64,000 nucleotides of DNA, taken from the NCBI GenBank assembly GCA_964446115.1, contig CAYUNE010000043.1, forward strand, positions 62,001 to 126,000, in the 5' to 3' direction. This DNA comes from CAYUNE01 sp964446115 (GTDB lineage: Bacteria; Desulfobacterota; Desulfobulbia; Desulfobulbales; Desulfobulbaceae). Numbering within the stretch: position 1 is the first letter of the stretch; each line of letters starts with the position of its first letter. This document shows, piece by piece, positions 9,271 through 17,652 of the stretch. The translations under genes were made by a program, and so were the position numbers. Under the pieces are notes generated by a model. It was not told where the DNA came from, did not search any database, and was given only the letters and a program-made list of their open reading frames with translations.

Positions 9271-10104
9271 ATGTCACTTCTTCAAAAGCGACGATGGCTC
9301 ATCCTCGCCGGGATGTTGCTTATTCCCTATGGCCGGATCCTTCCGGATTGGATTCGGGTTCTCATAAGCGACGCCAATTATTCCCACGGCCTTCTCATTC
9401 CCTTCATCTCCCTTTATCTTGTGCACCAGAGGAGGGAGGAGCTGGGAAGGGCTGCCAAAAAACCGTGCAACACGGGGCTGCTTTATCTGACAGGCGGCCT
9501 TGCTCTTCTCGTGGCGGGATCGGTTGCGGGGGAATTTTTTACACAACGTTTTTCTCTTATTCCGGTCATCTATGGACTGATTCTCTTTCTCGAAGGCAGG
9601 GAAACAGCGGCAATCCTGCGCCTTCCCGTCTTTCTGCTCGTTTTTTCCCTGCCGTTACCATATATTCTCTACGATGCCGTTGCCTTTCCCTTAAAAATCA
9701 TTGCCACCAAAATCGCCGTCTTCTTTTTGACCCTCTACGGCATGCCGGTTTTCCGGGAGGGGAATATCGTCCATCTGCCGCACATGGTACTGGAGGTGGT
9801 TGATGCCTGCAGCGGCATTCGCTCGCTCATGACCCTCGTCACTCTGGCCTTTCTACTGGCGACTTTCATGCACAGGGAAATATTGCCGCGCCTCCTTCTC
9901 GTGCTGGCTGCCCTTCCCATTGCCGTCATGGCCAATGCCATCCGGGTTGCGGTAAACGGAATACTGACAAGCTACAGTATGATCTGGGCAAGGGGATTTC
10001 TGCACGAATTCACCGGCTGGTTTATCTTCCTGCTCTCCTTTGCCTGCCTCTGGGGAATTTCGTCTCTCCTCACAGGGATATTCCGAAAATCCGCTGGCAA
10101 CTGA
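9271..10104 (+). CDS. Exosortase (XrtA-like transpeptidase)
   Basis: 277 residues with about eight hydrophobic membrane segments and the three invariant exosortase residues: Cys180 in EVVDACSGIRS, Arg225 in NAIRV, and His245 in FLHEFTGW. Exosortases cleave C-terminal PEP-CTERM-type sorting signals at the inner membrane and probably attach the protein to an extracellular polymer. The EpsI gene follows 59 bases later. No ribosome-binding site is visible; instead a 10-bp hairpin (9228-9257, GCGGCTG pairing with CAGCCGC) ends 13 bases before the ATG. No protein in the window ends in a recognisable PEP-CTERM signal, so its substrates lie elsewhere. Confidence 0.92.
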   Translation: MSLLQKRRWLILAGMLLIPYGRILPDWIRVLISDANYSHGLLIPFISLYLVHQRREELGRAAKKPCNTGLLYLTGGLALLVAGSVAGEFFTQRFSLIPVIYGLILFLEGRETAAILRLPVFLLVFSLPLPYILYDAVAFPLKIIATKIAVFFLTLYGMPVFREGNIVHLPHMVLEVVDACSGIRSLMTLVTLAFLLATFMHREILPRLLLVLAALPIAVMANAIRVAVNGILTSYSMIWARGFLHEFTGWFIFLLSFACLWGISSLLTGIFRKSAGN

Positions 10105-10163
10105 ATCTTGTCGGACTCCCGGCCTCAGAGCGGAAGCTGAAACAATCAGAAAAAAATCTCCCG

Positions 10164-10793
10164 ATGAAACAGTTCGCCGTCTCCGCCGCTCTCATCGTTG
10201 CCGTAACCCTCTACCTTGGCTTTTTGTCGGGGGTAAAACCCACGCAGCCGGCCAGAGATCTGGATTCATTACCGCGGCAAATCGGTTCCTTTACGATGGT
10301 AGAAAGCAGATTTTTTGATGACGACACTCTCGCTGTTCTCGGAGTCGATCATTACATCATGCGCCGCTATCAAAACGGAACAGGCTCCTCCCTCTGGCTC
10401 TATATCGGCTATTACGAATCCCAGACCCAGGGATCGATGATCCACTCTCCAAAACACTGCATGCCCGGCAGCGGCTGGAACACCATCGCTGGCGCCACAG
10501 TCGACTTTCCCGATCCTGCCGCCGGAAGCCCGGTGAAGATTAACCGGGTGCTGCTGGGAAAAGGAGACCGTAAACAACTGATGCATTACTGGTACCAGGG
10601 ACGGGGCCGTATCGTTGCCAACGAATATCTGGACAGATTTTACCTGGTGCTCGATTCCTTTTTCAGAAAAAGATCCGACGGCGCCCTGATCCGAATAACA
10701 GGCGAAGGCGACGCGACAGGAAAGGCCGTGGAGACGCAGCAGCAATTCATTTCCGCTCTGCTGTCCATCCTCCACAGTTATTTCCGGCCATAG
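10164..10793 (+). CDS. EpsI family exosortase-associated protein
   Basis: 209 residues: an N-terminal hydrophobic anchor (SAALIVAVTLYLGFL) and a periplasmic domain with the family signature HSPKHCMPGSGW (His94, Cys99, Trp105). EpsI proteins are encoded with, or fused to, exosortases in EPS loci; their biochemical role is not settled. A stand-alone EpsI after a stand-alone exosortase fits an XrtA-type arrangement rather than the fused XrtD type. Confidence 0.88.
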   Translation: MKQFAVSAALIVAVTLYLGFLSGVKPTQPARDLDSLPRQIGSFTMVESRFFDDDTLAVLGVDHYIMRRYQNGTGSSLWLYIGYYESQTQGSMIHSPKHCMPGSGWNTIAGATVDFPDPAAGSPVKINRVLLGKGDRKQLMHYWYQGRGRIVANEYLDRFYLVLDSFFRKRSDGALIRITGEGDATGKAVETQQQFISALLSILHSYFRP

Positions 10794-10827
10794 CCACCTA
10801 TTTTCCGGGAAACCGGGCAATCAGCCT

Positions 10828-10856
10828 TTGCTTTCTGTCTCTGAATCAGCTATGAT
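10828..10856 (+). promoter_or_regulatory. Candidate sigma-70 promoter for the acyltransferase/deacetylase genes
   Basis: TTGCTT, 17 bases, then TATGAT, lying 65 bases before the acyltransferase ATG in a 127-base gap. It would drive the compact block of four overlapping or closely spaced genes that follows. Confidence 0.4.
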
Positions 10857-10920
10857 ACATATATATGTAATTTAATGAACTATGTTCATCTCTCCTCGCC
10901 TTTGACAGCCGAACCTGTCC

Positions 10921-11496
10921 ATGAATCAACGGCTAAAAAAATACCTCGCCGATATCTGCCTGGTCATCGTCGCCCCTCTGATTTTCGCTGCCTGGTGTGA
11001 AAAAAAATGGTCTGATTCCGAATCCATCTTTGCCTCCCTTGCCCAACTTCTCAGCCTTATTCCCGGAAAAGCGGGCAGCTTTCTGAGAGTCGCCTATTAC
11101 CGGGGGACTCTGAAACAGTGCTCCCACAATGTTTCCATCGAATTCGGCTCCTTCTTCGCCCATCGCGACGCCAAGGTGGGAAATTATGTCAATATCGGTG
11201 CTTATTGTGTGCTTGGCTGTGTCTATTTTGATAACAACATCCTTGTGGGCAGTCGCGTCAGTATCGCCAGCGGCAAATATCAGCATGTCTATTCCGATGA
11301 GGGCTGGAACAAAATACCCGGCCATCTGACCACAGTCAGGATCGGCTCTTTAAGCTGGATTGCGGAAGGATCCATAATCCTTGATGATATCGGTAAGAAC
11401 TGCCAGATTTCGGCGGGAACAGTGGTGGCAAAAAAAATCCCCCCCCACTCCCTGGTGGCTGGAAACCCCTGCCGCATTATCAAAAAACAACGTTGA
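10921..11496 (+). CDS. Hexapeptide-repeat acyltransferase
   Basis: 191 residues with a left-handed beta-helix of hexapeptide repeats (IEFGSFFAHRDAKVGNYVNI, then VGSRVSIASG and the closing ISAGTVVAKKIPPHSLVAGN). This is the fold of acetyl- and acyltransferases of the WcaF/CysE type acting on sugars. The N-terminal 40 residues contain one hydrophobic segment. It probably O-acylates the polysaccharide made by this locus. Its TGA shares one base with the ATG of the deacetylase, so translation is likely coupled. Confidence 0.85.
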   Translation: MNQRLKKYLADICLVIVAPLIFAAWCEKKWSDSESIFASLAQLLSLIPGKAGSFLRVAYYRGTLKQCSHNVSIEFGSFFAHRDAKVGNYVNIGAYCVLGCVYFDNNILVGSRVSIASGKYQHVYSDEGWNKIPGHLTTVRIGSLSWIAEGSIILDDIGKNCQISAGTVVAKKIPPHSLVAGNPCRIIKKQR

Positions 11497-12314
11497 TGAA
11501 AAATTTTCTCACCGTCGATGTGGAGGATTACTTTCACGTGGCGGCATTTGATAACATTGTTGATATTGCCGACTGGAACAAATTTCCTCCCCGCGTGGTC
11601 CGTAATACACGCACCATTCTGGAGCTGTTTGACAACAATAATGTCAAGGCCACTTTTTTCATTCTCGGCTGGGTGGCGGAACACTTTCCCGAACTGGTCC
11701 GGGAGATCCAGGACCTGGGTCATGAAATAGGCTGCCACAGTTACTACCACCGGCTTGTCTACAACCTCACACCGGAAGAATTCAGACAGGATACGCAAAG
11801 GGCGAAAAACATCCTGGAAGATATCACCGGCACGCGGATAAGGGGATATCGGGCCCCGAGCTATTCCATCACTCGCCACTCCCTCTGGGCGTTCGATATT
11901 CTCGAAGAGCTGGGCTTTGAGTATGACTCCAGCATCTTTCCCATTGTCCACGACCGGTACGGCATTCCCGGTGCCCCTCGATTCCAGTATCAACTTCCGG
12001 ACCACAATCTTGTGGAATTCCCCATTTCGACCTCGCTGCTCTGGACTAGAAAAATTCCGGTTGCAGGCGGTGGGTACTTCCGGATCTTCCCCTACTGGTT
12101 CACCGCCATGGCCCTTAGAAGAATCAATGCCCGGGACCGGGAGCCGTTTGTCTTTTACTTTCATCCCTGGGAAATCGATCCGGATCAACCCCGGATGAAA
12201 AATGCCGGTTTGCTGTCACGCTTCAGGCACTACAGAAATCTCGACAAGACATCTCTTCGCTTACAAAAATTGCTCCATGATTTCGACTTTGCACCCCTCA
12301 CCGGCCACTGCTGA
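11496..12314 (+). CDS. Polysaccharide deacetylase (exosortase-system, DUF3473-type)
   Basis: 272 residues when started at the ATG at 11496; a TTG one codon upstream is also possible. The NodB-homology domain starts FLTVDVEDYFHV (Asp-Asp metal/catalytic motif variant). It includes the HEIGCHSYYHRLV histidine motif and RGYRAPSYS. The C-terminal part, GGGYFRIFPYWF and FVFYFHPWEIDPDQPR, is typical of the DUF3473-containing deacetylases found in XrtA loci. It should remove N-acetyl groups from the polysaccharide. No signal peptide is seen, as is common in this subgroup. Confidence 0.88.
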   Translation: MKNFLTVDVEDYFHVAAFDNIVDIADWNKFPPRVVRNTRTILELFDNNNVKATFFILGWVAEHFPELVREIQDLGHEIGCHSYYHRLVYNLTPEEFRQDTQRAKNILEDITGTRIRGYRAPSYSITRHSLWAFDILEELGFEYDSSIFPIVHDRYGIPGAPRFQYQLPDHNLVEFPISTSLLWTRKIPVAGGGYFRIFPYWFTAMALRRINARDREPFVFYFHPWEIDPDQPRMKNAGLLSRFRHYRNLDKTSLRLQKLLHDFDFAPLTGHC

Positions 12315-12401
12315 TCAAGACATCGCTGCAATAACCGCAATCCATGCGGCGACGAAGAGATCAACCGCAATCCTCTCCCTCAACCAATAATAAGAGAAAT
12401 C

Positions 12402-13457
12402 ATGCTCAAGGTGACAATCGCACAGGCAAAGGATATTCAGAACTGGGACGCCTATGTCTCCTCCCATCCCGATGCCTGGCCCTATCATCTCTATGCCTGG
12501 AAAAAAGCGATCAAAAAGGCCTACGGACATAAAGGATACTATCTCATGGCCCAAGAGGAGGGGCAAATAACCGGTGTCCTCCCCCTGATCCACCTGCAAT
12601 TTTCCCGGCTGGTCAACGAGTTGACGGCCCTTCCTTACTGTGATGTGGGGAGCATTCTCTGCAATGACGAACAATCGGGCCGCGCACTGCTGGAGGCGGC
12701 TGTACGGATCGGTGAAAAACTCGGCGTCGACACCATTCAACTGCGGGGGGAATATCCATGGCCGGAGGCTTCCAACACCCCCACTCCTGTTCGCGAGGAG
12801 AACAACAAGGTGAGAATGTTTCTCGCCCTGCCGGCCGATTCAGAGGAGTTGATGAGAGGATTCAAATCGAAACTGCGCAGCCAGATCCGCAAATCCGTCA
12901 AAAACGGTCTGCAGTTTCACTGGGGCAGCATCGACAATATCAACGAGTACTATTCGGTCTTCAGCGGCAACATGCGGGACCTGGGCTCTCCGGTACATTC
13001 CCGCCGCCTGTTCAAGGCAATACTCGAGTATTACGGTGATGCTGCCGGGCTCGGAATAGTGACGATCAAAAACAAGTGCATCGGCGGAGGAATTATTCTG
13101 TCCATGACAGACCGCGTTTCGATCCCGTGGGCCTCGACTCTGCGCAGGTATAACCGGCTGGCTCCGAACATGCTGCTCTACTGGAATTTTCTCAAATACT
13201 CGGCCGACTCGGGATTTTCGCTCTTCGACTTCGGCAGATCAAGCCCCGACGGAGGCACCTACCGGTTCAAATATCAGTGGGGTGCCCGTCCCATTCCCCT
13301 TGACTGGTACACCTTCTATATTGCCAAACGGAAGGTCCGGAAAAGCAGGGCGCAATCCTCATCTCTCCGCGAGAATTTTGAACGGATATGGCAGCGACTA
13401 CCACTGCCGGCGGCAAATTTTTTCGGGCCCTTGATCAGAAAGCATATCAGTCTATGA
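12402..13457 (+). CDS. FemAB/GNAT-like protein, exosortase-associated
   Basis: 351 residues. The double GNAT-like fold of FemAB proteins is suggested by WPYHLYAWKKAIKKAYGHKG near the N-terminus, the central FKSKLRSQIRKSVKNGLQFH and GGGIILSMTDRVSIPWAST, and the closing FDFGRSSPDGGTYRFKYQWG. XrtA loci carry a FemAB-related protein (TIGR03019) in this position. It may transfer an amino acid or acyl group. The FGRS..GTYRFK motif is characteristic of this subgroup. Its stop overlaps the next start (ATGA). Confidence 0.85.
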   Translation: MLKVTIAQAKDIQNWDAYVSSHPDAWPYHLYAWKKAIKKAYGHKGYYLMAQEEGQITGVLPLIHLQFSRLVNELTALPYCDVGSILCNDEQSGRALLEAAVRIGEKLGVDTIQLRGEYPWPEASNTPTPVREENNKVRMFLALPADSEELMRGFKSKLRSQIRKSVKNGLQFHWGSIDNINEYYSVFSGNMRDLGSPVHSRRLFKAILEYYGDAAGLGIVTIKNKCIGGGIILSMTDRVSIPWASTLRRYNRLAPNMLLYWNFLKYSADSGFSLFDFGRSSPDGGTYRFKYQWGARPIPLDWYTFYIAKRKVRKSRAQSSSLRENFERIWQRLPLPAANFFGPLIRKHISL

Positions 13458-13912
13458 AAATCGATCACATCGGTATCGTCGTCAGGGATATCCCGGCCGC
13501 CATCAGCCATTGGCACACCATATTCGGCTATACCCAGCTCACCGAAATCGTCGTCAACAGCCGCCAGAAGGTCAAGGTGGTTTTTCTCCGGAAAAAAAAC
13601 TCGATCCTGATCAAACTCATTGAACCCGTTGATGATTCATCGCCGATCTATCAGTTTGCCCGGCGCGGTGGCGGCCTTCACCACCTCTGTTTCAAGTGTG
13701 ACGATATGCAGCGGGAGATCAAGCGCCTGGAGGATCTAGACCTGCGGATCCTGGTTCCGCCACAGCCCGGCGAAGCCTTCGACAACAACGATATCGCCTT
13801 TATTTTCGCCAAAATGGGGCTGAACATCGAACTGATCGATACCGACATCAAGGCCGCGCTGCTGCCCGGGAAAAGCCGGCAAGACGAAGAGAGGGGTACA
13901 GATCCGATATGA
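13454..13912 (+). CDS. VOC-family protein (methylmalonyl-CoA epimerase-like)
   Basis: 152 residues from the ATG at 13454, which overlaps the FemAB stop by four bases. Two VOC (glyoxalase-fold) modules are visible: MKIDHIGIVVRDIPAAISHW and the second at GGGLHHLCFKCDDMQREIKR. Likely metal ligands are His5 and the His of GLHHLC. The pattern is closest to methylmalonyl-CoA epimerase, but its tail position in an exosortase/ACP/ligase operon suggests a role on an acyl intermediate there. The substrate cannot be named. Confidence 0.75.
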   Translation: MKIDHIGIVVRDIPAAISHWHTIFGYTQLTEIVVNSRQKVKVVFLRKKNSILIKLIEPVDDSSPIYQFARRGGGLHHLCFKCDDMQREIKRLEDLDLRILVPPQPGEAFDNNDIAFIFAKMGLNIELIDTDIKAALLPGKSRQDEERGTDPI

Positions 13913-13936
13913 TAGTTGACCGCGGAAAGCGGCCTT

Positions 13937-14386
13937 TCAGCGGGAGGATGTTTCGAAAACGGCAAGCACTTCTTCCGGGCTTTTTGCCTTCATAAAATCG
14001 GCGTATGTGGAACTCTGTTTCAGAAGCCGGCTCACCCGCGCCAGAGTCTTGAGATAATTTTCCGCCATGCTCTCCGGGGCCAGAATCATGATGAAGATGT
14101 GAACCGGACGGTTGTCGATGGCATCGAAACCGATCCCCTTACGACTCCTGCCAAAGGCCAGCACCACCTGTTTGAGTTGTTTCAGCTTGCCGTGGGGAAT
14201 GGCCACCCCGCCACCGATTCCGGTGGAGCCGATGCGTTCTCTCTCGCTGATTACCCGCAGGAGCGTTTCATGATCAATTTCACTGCATTGACCATGAATG
14301 GTGTCCACCAGCTCCTTTAATACCGCCTCCTTGGTGGTGGCGGCTAGATCAAGCTGAATTGACTTTTTATCGAGTCTGTCTCTCAT
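13937..14386 (-). CDS. ptsN: PTS nitrogen-regulatory IIA protein
   Basis: 149 residues from the ATG at 14386, chosen for the AGGA four bases upstream and the typical N-terminus (MRDRLDKKSIQLDL). The EIIA-Ntr/fructose domain includes the phospho-acceptor His in GGGVAIPHGK and the ERERIGSTGIG segment. EIIANtr takes phosphate from the PTS-Ntr chain and regulates potassium and nitrogen-linked functions. It is the last gene of lptA-lptB-rpoN-ptsN and ends 25 bases from the convergent VOC gene. The hpf gene that lies between rpoN and ptsN in enterobacteria is missing. Confidence 0.9.
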   Translation of the reverse strand: MRDRLDKKSIQLDLAATTKEAVLKELVDTIHGQCSEIDHETLLRVISERERIGSTGIGGGVAIPHGKLKQLKQVVLAFGRSRKGIGFDAIDNRPVHIFIMILAPESMAENYLKTLARVSRLLKQSSTYADFMKAKSPEEVLAVFETSSR

Positions 14387-14425
14387 AAATCCTGTGGAAT
14401 ACAAATTCGGCACCGCCCGGCACCC

Positions 14426-15880
14426 TTAAAGCCGGGGCTTGCGTCGATGCTTGACCGGTAAAATTTTCATCTGGTCACGATACTTGGCTATTGTCCGCCT
14501 GGCAACTTTTATATTCTGCGCGGCCAGCAGTTTGGAAATGGCATTGTCGCTGAGCGGTTTGTAGGGATCTTCATCGCGGATCAGCTGCCTGATTCTTGTT
14601 TTGATGCTCTCTGCCGAGACCGCATCACCACCGCCGGTTGATACCGCGGTGGAAAAAAAATACTTCAGTTCAAAGATACCCTGGGGGGTGTGGACGTATT
14701 TATTCGAGGTAACACGGCTCACCGTGGATTCGTGCATGTCGATATCCTCGGCCACATCCCGCAGGATCAGCGGCTTGAGTTTCTCGGGCCCATGCTCGAA
14801 AAAATCCCTCTGGAATTTGAGCAGGCTTTCCATCACCTTGTAGATGGTGCGTTGCCGTTGCTCTATGCTCTTGATAAACCACTCGGCACTGCGCATCTTT
14901 TCTTTCAGGTATCCCTTGGCGTCACCGTTGAGTTTTTCGCCTTTTTTGAGCATCTTCTTATATTCGGCGGACAAACAGAGATTGGGCAGGCCCTCGTTGT
15001 TCAACTGGATGACGAAATCGCCGTCCACCTTGTGGACGTAAACATCGGGAACAATGTAGTTGATCTGTTCGTTGCTGAATTCATTGCCGGGATAGGGCGT
15101 AAGTCCGGTAATCACATCCACCGCTTTGAGGATCTTGGCGCTTCCCACACCCAATTTTTTCGCTAACGCTCCGTAATTGCGCGATTCCAGAAGCGGCATA
15201 TGATCCCTGACGATCCGCTGCGGCAAAGAGTCGGCAAGTTCCAGCCGTTCCAGTTGCAAAAGGAGAGATTCACGGATATCCCGCGCCGCGATTCCGGGTG
15301 GATCAAGTTTCTGGACCAGGCTCAGCAGCCTTTCCGCCTCTTCCTCGTTACAGCCGATCTCTTCGCAGACATCACCGATCCCTGCCTTGAAAAAGCCGTG
15401 CAGGTCGAGATTGCCGATAATAAACATCACTCCCTCGCGCTCTTTCTCGCTGAGTTCCAGATGGGACACCTGCCAGTAGAGATACGAATCCAGACCGGGT
15501 TTACTGGAGATGAAGTCAAACTGTGACGGGGCATCGGCGGGTGGTTTTTCCTTGGCAAAGGAGAGATCCGTGTCAAAGGCATTGGTATAGTCGGACCAGT
15601 TAATCTCCGCCAGGCCATCGGGCTTGTCCCCAACCACCTGGCCGGTATCGTCCCCGGCGGCCTTGCCCCTCTCCTGTTCCTCGGCAAGACCTTCGCTGTT
15701 TTTCTGCTGCTCCAGCTCTTCGATGCCCTCCTCGAGCATGGGGTTCTGCTCAAGTTCAGCCTGCAAGGCCCCGGTGAGCTCGAGACGATTGAGCTGCAAC
15801 AGCTTGATGGCCTGCCTCAGCTGGGGAGTCATCACCAGCTTTTGGGCCAGCTTTACCTGGAGTTTGAGTTCTAGAGCCAT
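14426..15880 (-). CDS. rpoN: RNA polymerase sigma-54 factor
   Basis: 484 residues, close to the family norm of about 480. Region I is present (KLVMTPQLRQAIKLLQLNRL, Gln/Leu rich). An acidic region II follows (about 50-120), then the core-binding domain, the helix-turn-helix, and the RpoN box ARRTIAKYRDQMKI near the C-terminus, which contacts the -24 element. It starts five bases after lptB and probably shares its transcript. It may serve the exosortase locus next door, where a -24-like element is seen at 3854. Confidence 0.96.
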   Translation of the reverse strand: MALELKLQVKLAQKLVMTPQLRQAIKLLQLNRLELTGALQAELEQNPMLEEGIEELEQQKNSEGLAEEQERGKAAGDDTGQVVGDKPDGLAEINWSDYTNAFDTDLSFAKEKPPADAPSQFDFISSKPGLDSYLYWQVSHLELSEKEREGVMFIIGNLDLHGFFKAGIGDVCEEIGCNEEEAERLLSLVQKLDPPGIAARDIRESLLLQLERLELADSLPQRIVRDHMPLLESRNYGALAKKLGVGSAKILKAVDVITGLTPYPGNEFSNEQINYIVPDVYVHKVDGDFVIQLNNEGLPNLCLSAEYKKMLKKGEKLNGDAKGYLKEKMRSAEWFIKSIEQRQRTIYKVMESLLKFQRDFFEHGPEKLKPLILRDVAEDIDMHESTVSRVTSNKYVHTPQGIFELKYFFSTAVSTGGGDAVSAESIKTRIRQLIRDEDPYKPLSDNAISKLLAAQNIKVARRTIAKYRDQMKILPVKHRRKPRL

Positions 15881-15884
15881 AAAA

Positions 15885-16637
15885 TTACATCTGAAAGTGC
15901 TCGCCCAGATACATCTTGCGGGCCAGTTCGCTTTCGATAATATCGTCGGCAGCTCCGCTTGTCAGTACCTGGCCGCCGTTCATTATGTATGCGAAATCAC
16001 AAACCTGCAAAGTCTCACGGACATTGTGATCGGAGATGAGAATCCCCAGTCCCTTGTTCCGGAGCTCGAAAATAATCTGCTGCAGATCATTCACCGACAT
16101 GGGATCAACTCCGGCAAAGGGTTCATCCAACAGAATAAATCTGGGCCGCGTTGCCAGGGCCCTCATGATCTCCACCCGCCGGCGCTCACCACCGGAGAGA
16201 GCATGCCCTTTGTTGTCGGCCAGGTATTCTATCTTTAATTCGGCCATCAGTTCGTCAATGCGGTTGGAGATTTCATTTTTCGTCAATCCCAGGGGTTCCA
16301 GCACAATGCGGATATTTTCCACCACCGTCAGTTTTTTGAAAACCGACGGCTCCTGGGCCAGATAGGTGATTCCCCGCAGTGCCCTTTTATGAATGGGCAG
16401 GGCGGTGATATCCTCACCGTCCAGCAGGATCGTCCCTTCATTGGGGCGGATAAAACCGACGATGGAATAAAATGTCGTCGTCTTGCCGGCGCCGTTGGGC
16501 CCAAGAAGTCCGACAACCTGGGAAGTATTGACCGTGAGACTGATTCCATCGACAACGCGTCGCTGACGGTACTGCTTAACCAGACCGCGGGTTTCAAGAA
16601 GTGAATTCTCAGCAGCCATGCCTTCTTCGCCTGTCAT
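15885..16637 (-). CDS. lptB: LPS export ABC transporter ATP-binding protein
   Basis: 250 residues: Walker A GPNGAGKTTT, Q-loop region, signature LSGGERRRVEIMRAL, Walker B FILLDEPFAGVDP and the H-loop ISDHNVRETL. The sequence GLVKQYRQRRVVDGISL and the immediate neighbours lptA and rpoN mark it as LptB. It powers LPS extraction from the inner membrane with LptFG. A shorter start at 16619 (MAAENS) is also possible. It gives a length closer to E. coli LptB. Confidence 0.94.
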   Translation of the reverse strand: MTGEEGMAAENSLLETRGLVKQYRQRRVVDGISLTVNTSQVVGLLGPNGAGKTTTFYSIVGFIRPNEGTILLDGEDITALPIHKRALRGITYLAQEPSVFKKLTVVENIRIVLEPLGLTKNEISNRIDELMAELKIEYLADNKGHALSGGERRRVEIMRALATRPRFILLDEPFAGVDPMSVNDLQQIIFELRNKGLGILISDHNVRETLQVCDFAYIMNGGQVLTSGAADDIIESELARKMYLGEHFQM

Positions 16638-16711
16638 TCATCGTCCCGGAACGCTCCATCGGTGACTTCCCGCCATGGGGAAAGAGGCCCGGCCCTGAAC
16701 ATGTATCGGCA

Positions 16712-17260
16712 TCACTTCTTTTTATTTTTACCTTTACCGGGATAGAGGACAGCTTTGATGCGTTTTTTGGCCTTGGGATTCTGGGTCACCGTGCTGCGGC
16801 CCTCGTCGAGAAAATAGGTAATGGTTTCGCCGGTGACAAAGTTCTGACCCTGCCAGGCCTTGGCATTTCCGGTGAGAATCACCTTGCGTTCCCGGGCAAA
16901 GTAGTTCATCTGTTTTCCGGTTCCCACCCAGTCACCCCGGGTGATCTCCACATTCCCCTTGCAGACCAGTTTTGTAATTTGGGTTGACTGCTCCCCGTCA
17001 TCTTTTGTCTTGCGGCCTTCCTGCTTCTTGGGCGTGTAGAAAACCGTCATCTCATCGGCCCTGATCACCACGTCATCCTGACGGGCATCCACATTGCCGA
17101 CAAAGAGCACCGAGTTCTTCTGCTCCTGGGATATCATCCGGTCCGCCTCAATGCGGATGGGGGCATTGGACCCCTTGGCGGCAAGGGCAACGGATTGCAA
17201 AAAAATACTTGACAACAGAAACAACCAAAATAACGTTGTAAATTTCCAGTACTTTCTCAA
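16712..17260 (-). CDS. lptA: LPS transport periplasmic protein LptA
   Basis: I choose a TTG start at 17260. GAGGGGG lies just upstream, and the product then opens with a proper signal peptide (MRKYWKFTTLFWLFLLSS..VALAA). A longer in-frame ATG at 17383 gives an unlikely 41-residue leader. The mature part has the OstA/LptA pattern: IRIEADRMISQEQKNSVLF, GNVDARQDDVVIRADEMTVF, GNVEITRGDWVGTGKQMNYF and GNAKAWQGQNFVTG. The C-terminus is very basic (PGKGKNKKK). LptA bridges LPS across the periplasm. No lptC or kdsC lies upstream, unlike in enterobacteria. Confidence 0.88.
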   Translation of the reverse strand: MRKYWKFTTLFWLFLLSSIFLQSVALAAKGSNAPIRIEADRMISQEQKNSVLFVGNVDARQDDVVIRADEMTVFYTPKKQEGRKTKDDGEQSTQITKLVCKGNVEITRGDWVGTGKQMNYFARERKVILTGNAKAWQGQNFVTGETITYFLDEGRSTVTQNPKAKKRIKAVLYPGKGKNKKK

Positions 17261-17393
17261 AATTTCCCCCTCGCAATCCATATATTTTTTAAAATCAGGA
17301 TTATTTTTTGCATATCGAAGTAGGACCCATCTTACCTGCTGCAGGGGATATTGTAAAGGGTTATCCGCCCCGGTTGCGGTCATGCATTGCCGC

Positions 17394-17423
17394 TTGACAA
17401 GGAGGGGCCATCCAACATATACC
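17394..17423 (+). promoter_or_regulatory. Candidate sigma-70 promoter for the SPFH gene
   Basis: A perfect TTGACA, 18 bases, then TATACC. It lies 230 bases upstream of the SPFH ATG, so the leader would contain the palindromic repeat at 17465-17597. Confidence 0.4.
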
Positions 17424-17464
17424 TTATTCTATCGGGCCTATCGCCCCGCACCTGCCCCAGGAGG

Positions 17465-17597
17465 GTAACCGATCACAGGGCAGGTAACCCCGCGCTATGA
17501 TGTGCCTCTTAGCTGTAATCGCTTGCGACTGCCGCAGATTTACTGAATCTTGCCCGCCCGCTGGAGCAGCCTATCCATGCGGTCGGGAAAGATGCAG
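17465..17597 (-). repeat. Dispersed palindromic repeat, copy 1 (degenerate)
   Basis: Begins with the end motif GTAACCGATCACAGG (17465-17479). The inner CGCGGGGTTACCTGCCCTG, GTAAATCTGCGGCAG and GCATCTTTC blocks are readable on the minus strand. The central hairpin is poorly kept. It fills the divergent gap between lptA and the SPFH gene. See copies at 38829, 39816, 46392, 54837 and 60665. Confidence 0.65.
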
Positions 17598-17652
17598 TGA
17601 AGATGGGATGGTCGTCGCCACTAACATTTCAACCTGACAGGGAGCTGCTCAC

